Below, in pieces: positions 35,390-48,279 of a stretch of DNA of 64,000 bases. Location: positions 42,227 through 106,226 of the forward strand of contig CAJNDS010000603.1 of NCBI GenBank assembly GCA_905221605.1, read 5' to 3'. This DNA comes from Symbiodinium natans. Taxonomy: Eukaryota > Sar > Dinophyceae > Suessiales > Symbiodiniaceae. Both the position numbers and the translations under genes were made by a program. The notes under the pieces are model-generated. The model was not told the origin of the DNA. It did no database searches and saw nothing but the letters and a program-made list of their open reading frames with translations. How positions within the stretch are numbered: position 1 is the first letter of the stretch; each line of letters begins with the position of its first letter.

Positions 35390-37740
35390 AAGGGGGTTAG
35401 GGCTGAAAGGCTTGTGAAGTTTCGCAAGCCCAGTAGACTTGATTGCAGCGTTTGCCCCTCTGATTCCTTGAACAAGGCTCACCTGACAGTATTCGTGAAC
35501 TTCGGCGTGCAGAAGATCATCACCGGCGTCTCTACAATTACTCCACCACCCTCTGTAGCCTCGCATCCACGCGCTGCGGGTCGGGGAAGCCATCGAGCAG
35601 GCTAGGAGGAGGCAGCGGGGGTCGCTCCTTGTGCAAGTTCAGAGAGGTCTTGCTCTCATCTGTGCATGATATGCGCCCTGTCATGTACCAGGACATGCTC
35701 GGGACGGGACATCCAGCAGCTGACCTGACAGTACGAGGAGCTGCGCCGAGAATGGCATTGTTCATTCATCTCCACTCTCCAACAGATCACATGAACCGCG
35801 GATGGCCTGACTTTAAGGCCGGCTGCACGCGCTGCAGGCACTGAGCATTGGGGCAAGCACCTACGGAAAGCCCCTCTGAGGCCCACGAGAAAGCTCCTGC
35901 GCCCCGTGCTCCCGTGCAATGTGCCTCCAGGTGCCAGCGCTCGTGCTTCCGGCAGCGGCAATGGGCTTGCCGGCACGAGCATGGCAAAGCCTAATTGTGC
36001 CGCACGGCTCGCCCTGGTTTTATGTCCTAATATGCTGCGTTTTGTGAGACTGGCGGAGAGTACGGCTTGGGTGGGCTTTCGGGCTTCCTGGCTTTCAATA
36101 CCTAGGTCCGTCTGAGCCGATAGTCATCACGTCATAGAGCACGAAGCATCCAGCTCACTCCCCATGTCGTGAAAGTGCGTCACATGAAGTTTGCACGAAT
36201 CCCTCCACTGCCCCTGTGGCCTGCACCAGCCAGCCCATGTTGTACTCCATCTTGCACTGGGTGAAACGGATGGAGTCCTGCTGAACACACGAGCTCGTCA
36301 CCCCGCTCAAGTTCTCACCAAGAAAAGAACTCCTTCTGCTTCTTCGAGAGCTCGTGATAGGAGGGCAGCGCATAGGAGTAATGATCTAAGACATAGCCTC
36401 AAATGTGAGAGGCTCGACGACCATGTCAACGCAGTGTGTGCTCTCAAGCCAGAGACTGCTGAGGCTGCCAGCTTAGTGCGATGTCGTGATCATGAATCGT
36501 CTCGCCCTCCTGACAACCCGCACCACTTTGCATGATGGAGCGAACTTTGGCTGGCGAGAGGACTAAGAAGATTTGGTCTAACCTAGCAGCGCGAGATTCA
36601 AATGATGCACGGCAGAGGACCTGCTGCGAGCTTGGAGAAGCTCAGGAAGCAAGTCATCGCACCCCCATGACAAGTCCCTCCAAAAACGAGCAACAGCCTT
36701 GTAGCCGCGGTAGGGCGCGTGATCCGGCGCCACCTTCGGCAGCAGCGGCACCTGTCGGCGCTTGAGGGCTTTGCGAGCTTGGCGCCTGTGACCTGTGATG
36801 TCGTGGCTTGAACAGTAGGCCAACCCATAAACAGGTCGAGCGCACGAGCTTCATAATGTCGTGGATGGCTGTCAGCACCTCTTTGTGAATGTGGCAGCAA
36901 TCACTGACAATAGCCGGGTCTTGCGTCTTGACAACGCAGCATGCTGAACGAGCCGCCTTCATTTCCGAACATGCTGAAAAGTGTGGGTACAGCATGGATG
37001 CATATCAATGCTAAAGTGGCCAGTATGAGGTGCTCACTAGCATTGCGAGGACGCGCTCCTCGTCGTGACCTTGGCTTCGGGAACTTGCTCCACTTTGCTG
37101 TTGCTACGATGGTTCTCAACATTTTTGCGCAGCTAGTGTGGATGGCAAACCTTGTGCAAGGACTCAAACGAAAGACGGTCCTCATGATCCGAGTCTCGGG
37201 CCTTGGACACCATCACACAAAAGACCCGCATCGTGCCTCGGTGCCGCTGCCATGCACTGGCACTGTTGCCAACGCCAGGTTCGTTTGCAGCTCACTCAAT
37301 GTTGCCAACTTAATTTTGGTTCCAGCATGGGAGTCCGAGCAGGAGCTCATCGATCCTCTCCCACTCAACCTGCAGAATGCTCTTGCTTTTACCACCTTCA
37401 CTAATTACCCTGTGCTCAAACACTGTCGCGCCTCGCTGAAGAAAGTTTGCCTGGTGCTGGAGAACCAAGCATGATTCCAAACCCCGCTGCTGTTGACAAC
37501 TTCTTGCCATCTAGAAGACAATGCACCCCACAGCACTTGTCTAAACATGAAAGTCCACCTAAGCTTCGTCAAAAAGCGATAGCTGTTGGACAATGCGGGA
37601 AGCAAGCTCCCACGAAATGTGCAACTGGCCTCTTCGCAATCTCCTCCTTCTTGCGTCGGGGCTGCTTGGACCGCGCATTCCTATGCAGGTCGGAAGGCAC
37701 ATACAGCATGTTGAGAGTCACCATTCCCGGTGTAGGGGAC
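35390..37740. other. Undetermined stretch
   Basis: Protein-like fragments occur on both strands over 35450-35850 and on the minus strand at about 36780-36930 (SDCCHIHKEVLTAIHDIM). No family motif is seen and strand cannot be settled. A plus-strand frame at 36941-37474 has a hydrophobic stretch but no other support. Confidence 0.35.
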
Positions 37741-37751
37741 GTGCTTGGAGA

Positions 37752-37753
<2 letters not shown>

Positions 37754-37797
<44 letters not shown>
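37754..37797 (+). repeat. (CA)n microsatellite
   Basis: About 22 uninterrupted CA units, followed by a CT-rich stretch (CCCTCC words, 37828-37860). Confidence 0.97.
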
Positions 37798-37799
<2 letters not shown>

Positions 37800-38779
37800 A
37801 CGTGTGTGCGTGTGCGCTCGCTCACTCCCTCCCCCTCCCTTCCTCCCTCCCTCCCTCAATCACTCTTACACTTGTGTCGCGGTGCTTGCAAGTCGCTTCG
37901 GTGACTGGGCAACAGGCAGTGGCTCCCACTCGTCATCTACACCAAAGCAAAACCTGGACTGTCCATGCATCAAAGGATTCTGCAGCAAGGCGTTTGTTGG
38001 TGCAAAAATTGAAAGGCCCCTGCGTATTTGCAGCAGGTCCCACAATGAAGCCGAGACCCCAGCGACTCGGCGCCACCTATCTTCCGCCGCATGAACCAGA
38101 AGACCGCGAAGAGCGCACCCATCTGACATGAAAGGAAGCCCTCTCTCCCCGTTGCATGCAGCAGAATGCAGCACAGAATAGGACTGCGTACTGCAAACGG
38201 CAGACAGCCAAGGCTGCAACTGTGCGTTGGTACTCCTCCAGGGAACTTCGGCCACTGCTGACAAGACCCCCGTCGTCTGCCTGCCAAAGCAGGGAAACAC
38301 ATTAACAACATCGTAGGACGTCTTCTGAAACAAGGACATCCGGTGCCAACCACAGGAACGACGGCAGTACTTTGGCATCTTTGGCCCTCTCAGCAGCGCA
38401 CCGTGTAAAGCAGCAGCTCTGGGAATGATGCCACGCAGTCATCATAGAAGCCTCAATACTGCGATCGTATGCTCTGAGAGAGACAAAACACTCTCTTTGT
38501 TGAGCAACTCTTTTGCTTCTTCTGCCAAGGCCCAGGCTTTTGAGGCTGTAAGTTGGATCGAGCATCCTGGAGCTCCACGGACTCTCAAAAAGGAATCACC
38601 GATTCCGTGCGGTTAGGCGGCCTCTTGGCAGCTCGCCGTGCGCGGGACCAGTTTGTGGTCCTGGCTGTGGCAGTTGGCATCGGGAAGCGTTTAAGGAGGC
38701 CTACATGGAACAGTCATGAACATTCGGCTTATGTGTCTTGTTGGTCACCCTTCTGCCTCCCCTTCATGAGCTCGGCCAC

Positions 38780-38890
38780 GACGAGCCTGCTCCGGTGATG
38801 TGCCAGAAGGCTTCTTGAGACAAGCACGGTCGCAGCCTGTACTCGCCGTCTGATTCCTCTTCCGGGATGACCGTCCTGAGGCAAAGGAAG
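38780..38890 (-). other. Candidate coding exon, unknown product
   Basis: After CCTCAG near 38883, a minus-strand frame reads TVIPEEESDGEYRLRPCLSQ, then EAFWHITGAG. A second minus-strand frame over the same bases is also open. No family is recognised. Confidence 0.25.
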
Positions 38891-39187
38891 ACAAAACACC
38901 AGGCATATCTCGAAACGTAGCAAGAAGGTCGCACTTCGTGGACACACGTCTGAGGAGCCCACTCGAGGAGCATTGGCCTCAAAAACGACGAACATCAATC
39001 CACTGTGGCTCTAGAGCAGTGCGGCGCTTGGGTATTGGCGGCTCCAGTTGGCGTTTTGCCACGGGTGTGAAATCCTGGGAAGGACTTTCGCCGGCCAAAA
39101 TTATCCCACTCTCAAGGGGAACATCGGATGTGAGGCCTCCAGGTCTTTGTGCCGATCATCGGTGAAACTCTTCCTTCAAACACGAAG

Positions 39188-39277
39188 AGAGCGAGCGAGA
39201 GAGAGAGAGAGAGAAGAGAGCGAGAGCGAGAGCGAGACTGAGCGGGAGAGAAGGAGAGAGCGAGAGGGAGAGAGAAT
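39188..39277 (+). repeat. GA-rich purine tract
   Basis: GAGAGA with GCGAGA interruptions. Confidence 0.92.
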
Positions 39278-39749
39278 GCGAAGCAGAATGTTACAAAGCG
39301 ATTGCAATGTGATGACAGTGCTTCGCCAACCCGGCAACCACTCTGTTTTCTTCGGCCGAGGCCCTGGCTGGAAGTACAACAGGTCACCGGTTTCAGTGAG
39401 CTGGTTCCTCTGAGCGGGCTTTGGAACTAATCGGCCTGTCGAACTATCTGAGCATATCTGAGACGTCATTCTGAAGTTGCCGTCCTAGGCTTCCAAAACC
39501 ACAGCGTCGAGACGACGCCCTCTCGGCCAGTTTTCGAGGGTCGCAGACTTTGTCCTAAGCTGCAAGTTGGAAGCCTGAAACATGCTTGAAAGTATCGAAC
39601 ACGATCGGACCGCTGCTTCAGCCACAGAGTCTGTTGACTCACCCACACCGGACATGAGACTTTGCGGTCCACTTCAACTTGGCTCATGGCTAACCCGAGT
39701 GACCGCAAAGTCATTACCTGCCAGGTCGGGAAAACTGAGCAAGAAAGAA

Positions 39750-39815
39750 CAAAGACAGAGAGAGAGAGAGAGAAAGAGAGAGAGAACAACAAAGACCGAG
39801 AGAAAGAGAGAGAGT
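39750..39815 (+). repeat. GA-rich purine tract
   Basis: GAGAGA with AAAGA and ACAACAAAGACC interruptions. On the minus strand it reads as a CT-rich tract within the open frame that follows the exon at 40140-40292. Confidence 0.92.
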
Positions 39816-40139
39816 GAGCACGAGGAAGTAGTTTGCCCATTTTTGTACAGCCATGGCAGTCGGATCCCCGGCCTTCAGGTAGCCCAATAAAGGACATTTC
39901 CGGGTTCTCCACATCCTTGAAGAGGCGTGCTGCACAAGTTTGCTTTGCAACGGCAATTCGCACAATCGGTTTCTGCACCTAAACACAGACAACATGGACG
40001 AGCAAGCAGAGAGCACGCCAACAACTCGCGGCGAGCCACTTTGACCCGGCACTTCACCGTATGGATGTTGTACACAGTCTTGAGCCCAGGGTAAGACCTG
40101 GAATACTCCACCTGCACCAGTCCCATGCCGAAAAAAGCG

Positions 40140-40292
40140 ACAAGCCGCATCGCAATGAACCAGCGAGTCCACGTGGTTCTTGTTTTTGACATGCCAAAGC
40201 AAAATCTGCGGCTGCGACGCTACGATGCAAGCTGCCTCCTCGTCCAACCGATACGAGGAGTCCACGATGACCAAGTGCGACTTTACAAAAGC
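40140..40292 (-). other. Candidate coding exon, unknown product
   Basis: A CGCCCAG acceptor near 40293 is followed on the minus strand by a frame reading AFVKSHLVIVDSSYRLDEEA and ACIVASQPQILLWHVKNKNH. Amino-acid use looks real. The frame stays open far downstream into a CT repeat, so the exon probably ends before about 40130. No family is recognised. Confidence 0.38.
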
Positions 40293-40399
40293 CTGGGCGG
40301 GGGAGTCGGGAGGGGTTTAGGCGATGTTCCAGGCAACCTGTGGAAGCACATCAGTGCTTTACTCTTAGCTGAAGAATGGGTGAGTTGACCAGGGATACT

Positions 40400-42090
40400 G
40401 GGGCCCCTGACATGCCTAGTGCCCTTCGATCACAAAGCGATGCATTCAAATACTTATAACATGATACAGCGGTAGGGTCCGGGCCTCATCCATGCCCAGC
40501 TTGCCTGGGCACCAGCAGGGACGACAACTGACAACAACAGAGACGATTGTGCTTATAGCCAGCCGTGGGGGGATGGAAAGCAAGGTTGCTGCTGCACGTT
40601 CCGGGGCCAGGTCCAAGACACAAATACAGCAATAAAAAACAAGTGGAGTGTTTTTGCTTTCTGATGCTTGACTTAACCCCCACTCAAGGTGCCGATGATG
40701 CCCAGCCCAGCAGGGCAAGCATCGTGGACTCTCTGCCTCTTCAATGCGAGACGTCTGGGCGAGTGCTTTTAGAGGTCCCTCCCGGATTTCCACGGATGCC
40801 TTCCATTTCCCTGGAAGGTTTGATTTATGCATGCTGTTGTTGATGCGTTATGCGACCATGGAGACTTTAAACGATTTTGCATGAGCATCAGCGGCTCGGG
40901 CGAAACCTGGGGAGTGCCTGGGAGATGATCGAAAGGACACAAGCATAGTACCGTGGTTGTCGCGCACTTCTTCAGATGCCCCACAACAGAAGATGAGCAT
41001 CATTCACACCCATGGTTGCGAAGTTGCAAAAGGTGTCGCTAAGCACAGCAGCTCCTGTGCAAGACTAATGATGTAGCCACTGCATCTGATGCGCTCCATG
41101 GTTCTGCTTACCTCCCTTGAAGCCCCGCCGGAACACCCAAGAGCGCTGTCCAAGCCCTTCCAACTCAGCCCGTGCCCGGACCCCATCACTTGGGATGCAG
41201 GATCACGGCGTTGACGGGGCTCGGATCGAGGCTGGAGCATGCTGGAGCGTGCCACCAGGCCCACGTTTTGGTTCCAAATATACAAAAACACGTCAAAACA
41301 CTGGCCACCCTGAAAGCTTAGAGCCCGTGCCGTAGAGGCAGGCGAGCGCAGCGGCCTTCCAATCCTCCGAGACTGCCCGCTTGGAACACAGTAACTACTT
41401 CAATTCAGGCAAGAGCGTGCATAAAGTATGTGGATTTCTACAAGGAACGAGAACAGACTTCAGTCAGTAGAAGCCACCATCCGAGTGCGCATGACACTAC
41501 GACGAAAAACGAAGCTTGCAAGATGCCTGGTCGGATCTCATTCGCATGGTCACCGGACCTGCACACAACCGATAACCGATGTGGGCGGGGGAATTGGAAT
41601 TGGTCAAATCTGGGAAAAGGACAAAGCATCACTCGTGGCACGGGTACACGCCTTCTTTATGGTTGCGCTCACGCTTTCCAAACTGCATCTTGCCCTTGGA
41701 GCGAAGAACCTCACGTCACAGCAGGGAGCGAACGGAAACAGCCCCAAGCCCAAGCACCGTCAAACATCGTCAAACATCACTAAGCCGTCGCTAAGCCTTG
41801 GCTATGCAAACCAGGGGGTTGCGCTTTGGTGCTCGATTGAGAGCAATCGAACAGCCGTGGGGCATCCTTGGGCATCCTCGCGTGCTGCTCGGGCTCAGGC
41901 GTAATCGACACTAAGGATGGTGGCACACAGCCAGACCTGACAAAGAAAAGCAACCAAAGGCTCAGGTTCGAGAGGCGTGAGGTGCATCGATCTCTGGACA
42001 ACTTCGGGACAGCTTCTTCATTGCTCGGGTGGAAAAAAGGCTGGCCTTAATGATCTGAATGTTGCGAACGAGGTGGCCAGCCTGGGCTTA
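40400..42090. other. No recognisable gene
   Basis: A minus-strand frame near 41120-41004 (SREVSRTMERIRCSGYIISL) is protein-like but short and without family. Confidence 0.4.
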
Positions 42091-42096
42091 GCAGTA

Positions 42097-42310
42097 AATT
42101 CGTCGGTGTTTCTCGCCCTGGTTTCTCTCTTTACGTGCGGAACCGCTGCTGACCGGCTCTCAAGTCAAGTCCGAGCTTCACACTGTGCTTTTGCCCGATC
42201 CCCCAAAGCTGGCGGCGCTGCACCAATGTAAGGCTGCTGCCCGGATGTTCAGCGTGGCGTACCGCGACTGGTGCAAGGCGCATGGCTGCAATCCCCCACA
42301 CCCTAGCCCC
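42097..42310 (+). other. Candidate plus-strand coding exon, unknown product
   Basis: This is one of the better plus-strand candidates: an open frame reading GSQVKSELHTVLLPDPPKLA, then ALHQCKAAARMFSVAYRDWC. No splice sites or family confirm it, and it runs against the direction of every named gene. Confidence 0.22.
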
Positions 42311-45109
42311 CCCAACAGGCCCTACAAACCCCAGGAGTCACTCGTACCATTTTGTATCTGTTCCGGTTGCCTCGTAGAGCTCGTCGCAAAGCTCTGCGGT
42401 GGCGCCAGGTGGGTAATCGTTGGTATCGATACCGTGTTCCTCGCAGAGCGGCAAGGGGAGTGTGCGCGCCTGTATGTTTCAAAGCCTCAAAGGGCGCTGA
42501 GGGCTCAAGGGGCTGCCTTTCCTTCGATGGATTGCAGGGGCGGGGGCTCTTTGAAAGGATTTAAAAGGATTTTGCTTGAAGTGTTCAAGGCTTTGAGGGC
42601 TCAGAGAACCACGAGAACCACATGAACCACCCCCCTATCCCCCCCTCCTGGCCTGCAGCAGCCGCTCCAGGGCTTCCTCGTTGCTCAGCTCTTCGCCTCG
42701 CCGGCGCCTGGCTCGTCTAGCTCTGTTGGTGGCGTCGTCCTTTTCCTTTTCTTGTGCTCGTTGTTGGATTTTGTTGGTGGGTTGCTGTTGGTTGGTTGCT
42801 GTTCCTTGGGCTGTTGGTTGTTGATTTTGTTGATTGTCGCCTGTACACCTGGAGACCCTGCGATCAAAAAGCGAGCAAAGCAGGGCCACGACCAATTTGC
42901 ATTCGGCAGGTTTGCCTGCCATGGGACACTGGGATACAAACTGTAAACACGTGCACGCGCAATCACTTTACAACGTCACTCTTCCTGACTCTCCCTCAGT
43001 GTTCCTAGCGAGCCCCTCCAGTCAAAATCCTCCGAACATTGCCGGGTGTGCCGCTGGGATGGCTTCAGTATCGAAACTGGTCATGTCTGGCAGGCCGATG
43101 GCCTGGTCGTGTGAGAGACACTGAGACTTGGGGAAGACCCGCGAGAAGTCTTTGCTCAGACACCGCAACTCAGGCTGCCCCTGGGCTTCCCGGCTCGAAG
43201 CGAGGGCCGTGTAGGGTCCGGAATGTGGATGCAGACGTCATACGTTGTGTACCTTTGGGGGAGAACGCAGGAGAGCGATCTCGAAGCGGCATTACGATGC
43301 TGAGCTCCGACGCGCTCAGGCGCAGGCATTGTCTCCACACCGGGGAAAAACATCGACTTTATTCGTTCGACCTGTCAAGAAAGAGAGGCATCGGCATTCG
43401 CAGGCATTGCGGTCTCTTCCCTTTTTTGGTACATGCAGTTCTCCAGCAGCAGCCTTATCTGTGACCACATTGTCCTGAGCCAACCTTGTCCACACAAATC
43501 ATAGCTCACAAGGAGATTCCAAAAGTCACAGGGGTAACCATCCTGCATATTGGATCGTAGTGGGGTCCGTGCAGCTCTTGACGAATTTCCACAGGCAGGC
43601 CAAGCCGAGTGGTGAAGAACGCATCCTGCGCGAGTTGAGCAAAGCTTGCTTCCGGCGCAGGCAGCATCAGCATGGATAGTAGCAGCTACGTGTGTGCTGT
43701 TGATTCTTCTTGATGCTGTGGCTACGGGCACGTATCATCAGGTTGGCGTCTTTGTGGGCAGTGTTCCATAGTGCTCCGAGCTCCAGGCCACAGCAGATTT
43801 CCAGCCAGACCCTTCCTGGCAGAAAGCTTGACAAGACAAGCCAAACCGCCTTGCTCGGCTGACTGTGCTGACTCGAGTTTGCCGAAGGGGTTGTGGTGAT
43901 GTGTGATGATGTGTGATGATGTGTGACGACGTGTGATGATGTGAGATGGTCCGTCAGGACCTGGGCATGTTGCCTGCCTCGATGAAGGAGGATGGCCGCT
44001 GGTTTCTCCTTAAAGGTCGGGGGATTCAAGAAGGAAATTCCTACCTGAAGGGAGTTGATGACTGCCCGGATCCCGCTTGGAGTCTTATCCCAGTCCTGAC
44101 CAGGGTGCTGTCCTGCGAGGCATTTCTCAAGTGCCACGAAACATTTTTCCATCATCCAGAATCATCCAGCTCACACATCCTTCAGGACCTCGCAGTTCAG
44201 CCTCAACTCCATCCCGTGCCCGTCTGGGCCTCAGCTTGACATGAACTATGCAGTCATCCGCACATCCTTGAACCCAAGAAAATGTCCCTTATGTCATCAA
44301 ACCCCGCTGGGGCTGCCGGCCCGTGACGGTGAGGCTGATGTTGACCTCAAACTCTGCGAGGCATCAAAGGCTCTGCAGGCTCCGAACCGCAAAGTCTGAG
44401 GGCGCGGCCAGCTCCATGCGCCTCTCCAAGGAGTCGTTCTTCTTCACGAAGTACGACTTCTTCTCCACCTGAAAAAGACAACTGCCAGACTAAAGGGCTC
44501 AGCGAAGCTCCTGGCAGAAGCCCCCCGCCTCCACGTTGCGGTACAGCTCGTCGAGCGTCTTTGCCTTGCGCACACCGCACACTAGGCCACTAGGCCCATG
44601 TCGTCTGCGAAGCGCGAGACAACATTCATTTGTCGACTACACCGCATCTGCAAATACCGGTCACTCACAGATAGCACAGGTAGCACAGATGGCACACGTT
44701 GACATGCAGACCGCAGGCCCCAGGTGAGGCGGTAACCTGGCCCTTGCCAAACTTGGAGATGTCCTGGGAGAGGTTCCATGCAGTGCCGCACTTGCTGGGG
44801 TGCCAGATCACGCCAAGGAGTGGAGTTGAACACAAACGTTACCCTGACACTGCCCACAAACAGCTTCTGCACATCCCTTTAAGGAAAACGTCAGGCATGA
44901 AGTCGCATAGGAGTCCGGTTTGCTTCTCAAGACTGAGGGCAACCAAGTCTGGGCGCTGTACGATGCCATGATCCACCAGCATCTGCCTCCGACAAATGGA
45001 GTCTCGAGTCTACTGAGTCTGAATTTACGAATCTACCCGCTGCAAGCTCCATCATGCCCCATCTATATCATCAACCTGTCATTCCTTGACTTCCCGTCAA
45101 GTCTTCAAG

Positions 45110-45589
45110 CTAGCTTGAGCTCGTTAGTGCAAGATTGAAAGCAAGGAGGGCCTGAACTCGGCGGTGCAGTGTTTGTCGCCACTTGTCGGCGACAAAGACT
45201 GAGCAGGCTTGGGGAGCAGTGGAGATGTCTAGAAGTGGGTAGCCTAGAAGATTCTCAAAGAAAACCCCGAAAGGCCGACGCACTTGCACCGACACAGAGC
45301 ACCATGCCATCCTAGTAAAAAACTCTCTCCCTGCTGCATTTACCTGCAATCCGCAGCAGATATGTTGGCTGGGCATGCGCGCCTCGTAGCCCGCAGAGGG
45401 TGGTGCCTCTTCGGGGAGCTCTGCAGAAGGCTCCAAGTAGTAGCAGTCATTCCTTGCTGGAGGTGGGCTGGGTGCAGTCAAACATCTGGGGGATCGTGAG
45501 ACCCACAAGCTGAGGCGGTGGGATGAGCCTCTGGCACCCTCGAACAAGTAAACGGCAATCGCTCCAGGACATTGAGCTTGTCCTGCCAA
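45110..45589 (-). other. Candidate coding frame, unknown product
   Basis: A minus-strand frame reads AELPEEAPPSAGYEARMPSQ, then HICCGLQVNAAGREFFTRMA and RRPFGVFFENLLGYPLL before a stop at 45110. An overlapping minus-strand frame just above (to 45674) reads LVRGCQRLIPPPQLVGLTIP. The two may be spliced parts of one gene, but no intron of normal size fits between them. Confidence 0.32.
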
Positions 45590-45716
45590 GAAGGCTGAAG
45601 CGTGGCCCTAGGCGAATCCGGCCTTTCCTGCTGAAATGCTGAAACAGGCTTACTGCTGCCGACGGAAAGAGCACTACCGGTTGTTTGGCCTTTGTCGACT
45701 TCAGGATCTGAACACC

Positions 45717-45974
45717 TCAGCGGGCGTCAAAGCCAGGCAGCACGAGGCAGCGTGTCGCAAAGACATTCCGTGGATCTCCATGGCGCGCTGGCACGCTCTC
45801 GGAACTGTACGAGGTCCCCCAGTCGAGGTTCCGGCAGGAGTCCTGGGGCGCCAAATCCGCAAGTCGCTTGGCTTCTGCCACGGGCTCGCCATAGACAGCC
45901 TGCAGAAATCTCAGAGCCGCGGCACGACTGTAGATGGTTGCGGCGGGGCGCCAAATCTCTCGCCTCTCCGCCAT
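45717..45974 (-). other. Candidate 85-residue coding frame, unknown product
   Basis: From an ATG at 45974 the minus strand reads MAERREIWRPAATIYSRAAA and LRFLQAVYGEPVAEAKRLAD, ending in a stop at 45717. The alternation of charged and hydrophobic residues suggests helices. An open frame above (46015-46356) starts with a signal-like hydrophobic stretch (LSVLLLMLGFCWCGM). No family is recognised. Confidence 0.3.
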
Positions 45975-46533
45975 TTCGGAGCACCAGCTTCCGCACGACG
46001 CCACTGTGCACGCCTTAACAGCATGCGGAACCAATGCCCTGTGAGCTGGCAAGACACGACCCACTGCTCCAGCACGACGGTGGACGAAAAATGCCCCCGA
46101 AGGACTCGCGAACAGCAACAGCGATCGAAACGAACCTCCCGCGCGACCCGAAGCGAATCCGCAGACACAGAGACTTGCCGAGCGAACCAAGTACAGTTGT
46201 CACTCGTGATCGTGGCTTGTATGGGTCTTTTACAATGATCACGAACACAGCCAGGGACGGGCATCTTATCATCCCACACCAGCAAAACCCAAGCATCAGC
46301 AGGAGAACCGACAGCTGTGAGTGCAGGTATGAGTGCCTGACCAATGTGTAGCGCATAAGCTGGCTCCTGACTGATGGCCCAGCCTCAGCATTGGTTGAGT
46401 CTGAGCTCTTGTCACTTGCATGCTGTCAATGTACAAGGGCTAGGCGGCATATCAGCTGTCCTAACCGGACAATGCTGTCCTCGTGCGCAAGCACTCGTGG
46501 GGCACAAGGAAATGAGACTGACGGAGGCTGAGA

Positions 46534-46553
46534 GTGTGTGTGTGTGTGTGTGT
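46534..46553 (+). repeat. (TG)n, 10 units
   Basis: Short dinucleotide repeat. Confidence 0.95.
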
Positions 46554-46780
46554 TTGTGGAGCATGCAGGCGGCTCCTCCAGTGACATGTGCCCTCGGTCG
46601 AAGCGCTCCTCCGGCGTTTCATGACCCCCATGACCCCCCCCATCACAAGGGGTTTGATCCGCGATCCGCGGTGAACGGCCGGGTCCTCCTTCGCAATGGA
46701 GGCACTGCAAACAAGAAGCCCGTGGGTCGCCTCGGTCCAACTTCGGAGATGAGATCTCGTGTCAAGAAGGTTCAGATGGT

Positions 46781-46799
46781 GGGGGGGGGGGGGGGGGGG
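46781..46799 (+). repeat. Poly(G), 19 nt
   Basis: Uninterrupted G run. Confidence 0.98.
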
Positions 46800-46959
46800 C
46801 AAATGGGGCTGATCTGTCTTTTCCTGGTCTGGGGGGAGGCCAAAGCCACGATGCTGATGATAACGCTTGTCAGGAACTGTGAAAGCAACCACTGGCATGG
46901 CAGCTCACAAAGATGGGCTCTTGATTGACTCCAAGTCAGAGAAAGGAACTTGTCCCAGC

Positions 46960-48270
46960 GAAAACTCATGAATATTCACTTAACTCCAACCTCTAAACTC
47001 CAGACTTTGGAGAAACATACTCGAACCGACCGCTCTTCAGACCTTGGGCCGCGGCAGCTGCTTCCACCTGCGACAACTGCTCTGAGGACCCAGGCTTTGA
47101 GAGTCTCTCTTGCTGCTCGTTACGCCCTGTTTATGCCACCGGATGCGACTAGGCAAACTCGCGACCTTTACAATTCCGCCTACACCAGCCAGCTGCAAGG
47201 AAGCCAACAAACCCAAACAATGACCTGGCATCATCCTGATATCTAGTCTGCCAACACCCAAACAAGCTCGGGGCGCCATCCGTGCCGCCACCAGCTTGGC
47301 ACAATCAGCGAGGCCATCGTGGAGCGCCAAAAGGCGCTCCGCCTGCCAAAGAAAAAGAATCAAAATGAGTCCACGGATGCAGAATCGAGGGTATGAGCTT
47401 GCCTTGAGCAGCTTCACATCATCCACGAGGCTCCAGTACTCGGTTACCCAGCATGATTACATACCATGACTTCGAAACACTGCGACACACCAAGCAATCC
47501 CCACAGACCCTCCCGGCTGCAGGATGCCCCTTAGCCCCAGGGCTCCGCGCCAGGCACGAGCACTCTTCGCCGTCCTGGCTTCGGGCAACCGGAGCAATTG
47601 CCCGAATACCTCAGCATGCCCCTGACTTCAGCCAAGCCACCGTCGGCTGAACCTCCTCTTCGAACATGGCGGGACACAGGGCGGTCATCCTGCCACGACG
47701 AGCTGGGGCTGCGCTGATTCAAGGTCGACTTGCAAAGCATGTTCTGCAGCTCCATTTTGGGAGTGTCTACCCCTGTACACTTTCGGAGCTTCCAATTCCG
47801 GTCCCGCTCGATGTTGTCTTGGAGTGGCATCGGACGGCGTCCGTGGCCTGGACAAGTCAGAGGTCAAAGCCAGCTATCTTTCACCTGTCTTCACTTCTTT
47901 CCGGCTAGGGGTTTGCATACTCCATCGCGCACTCCGCCTGCCTCCGCCCGATCACCTGGGTCACAGCCCGAAACAGACCCAACCGCGCAAATGGTCTTTG
48001 CAAGATGTACAGAAGACTCCTGGCCGCACTTAGCCACCCAGATTTGTGCGCTGCTGTCCAAGGTGCAAATACCCTTGGAGAGGCAATGCGCTCCACCCAT
48101 TCATCATGGCTCTCCATTGAAAATTCTGACAAACTCTACGTCTAAGACCATGGTTTGAGCCAGATAAAGGCAGCACCACCCGCAACTTCTTACGTGTGCT
48201 GAGGCGGTGCTCTGCATTGCCTTGTCTCTAGCCTGCGTCTCTAGCTTGCATGATGTGCGGCCAAGCCCCC
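46960..48270. other. Undetermined stretch
   Basis: Over 47530-47900 both strands read as protein-like (minus RDRNWKLRKCTGVDTPKMEL; plus GRLAKHVLQLHFGSVYPCTL), so no call is made. Confidence 0.35.
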
Positions 48271-48279
48271 GGACTTTTT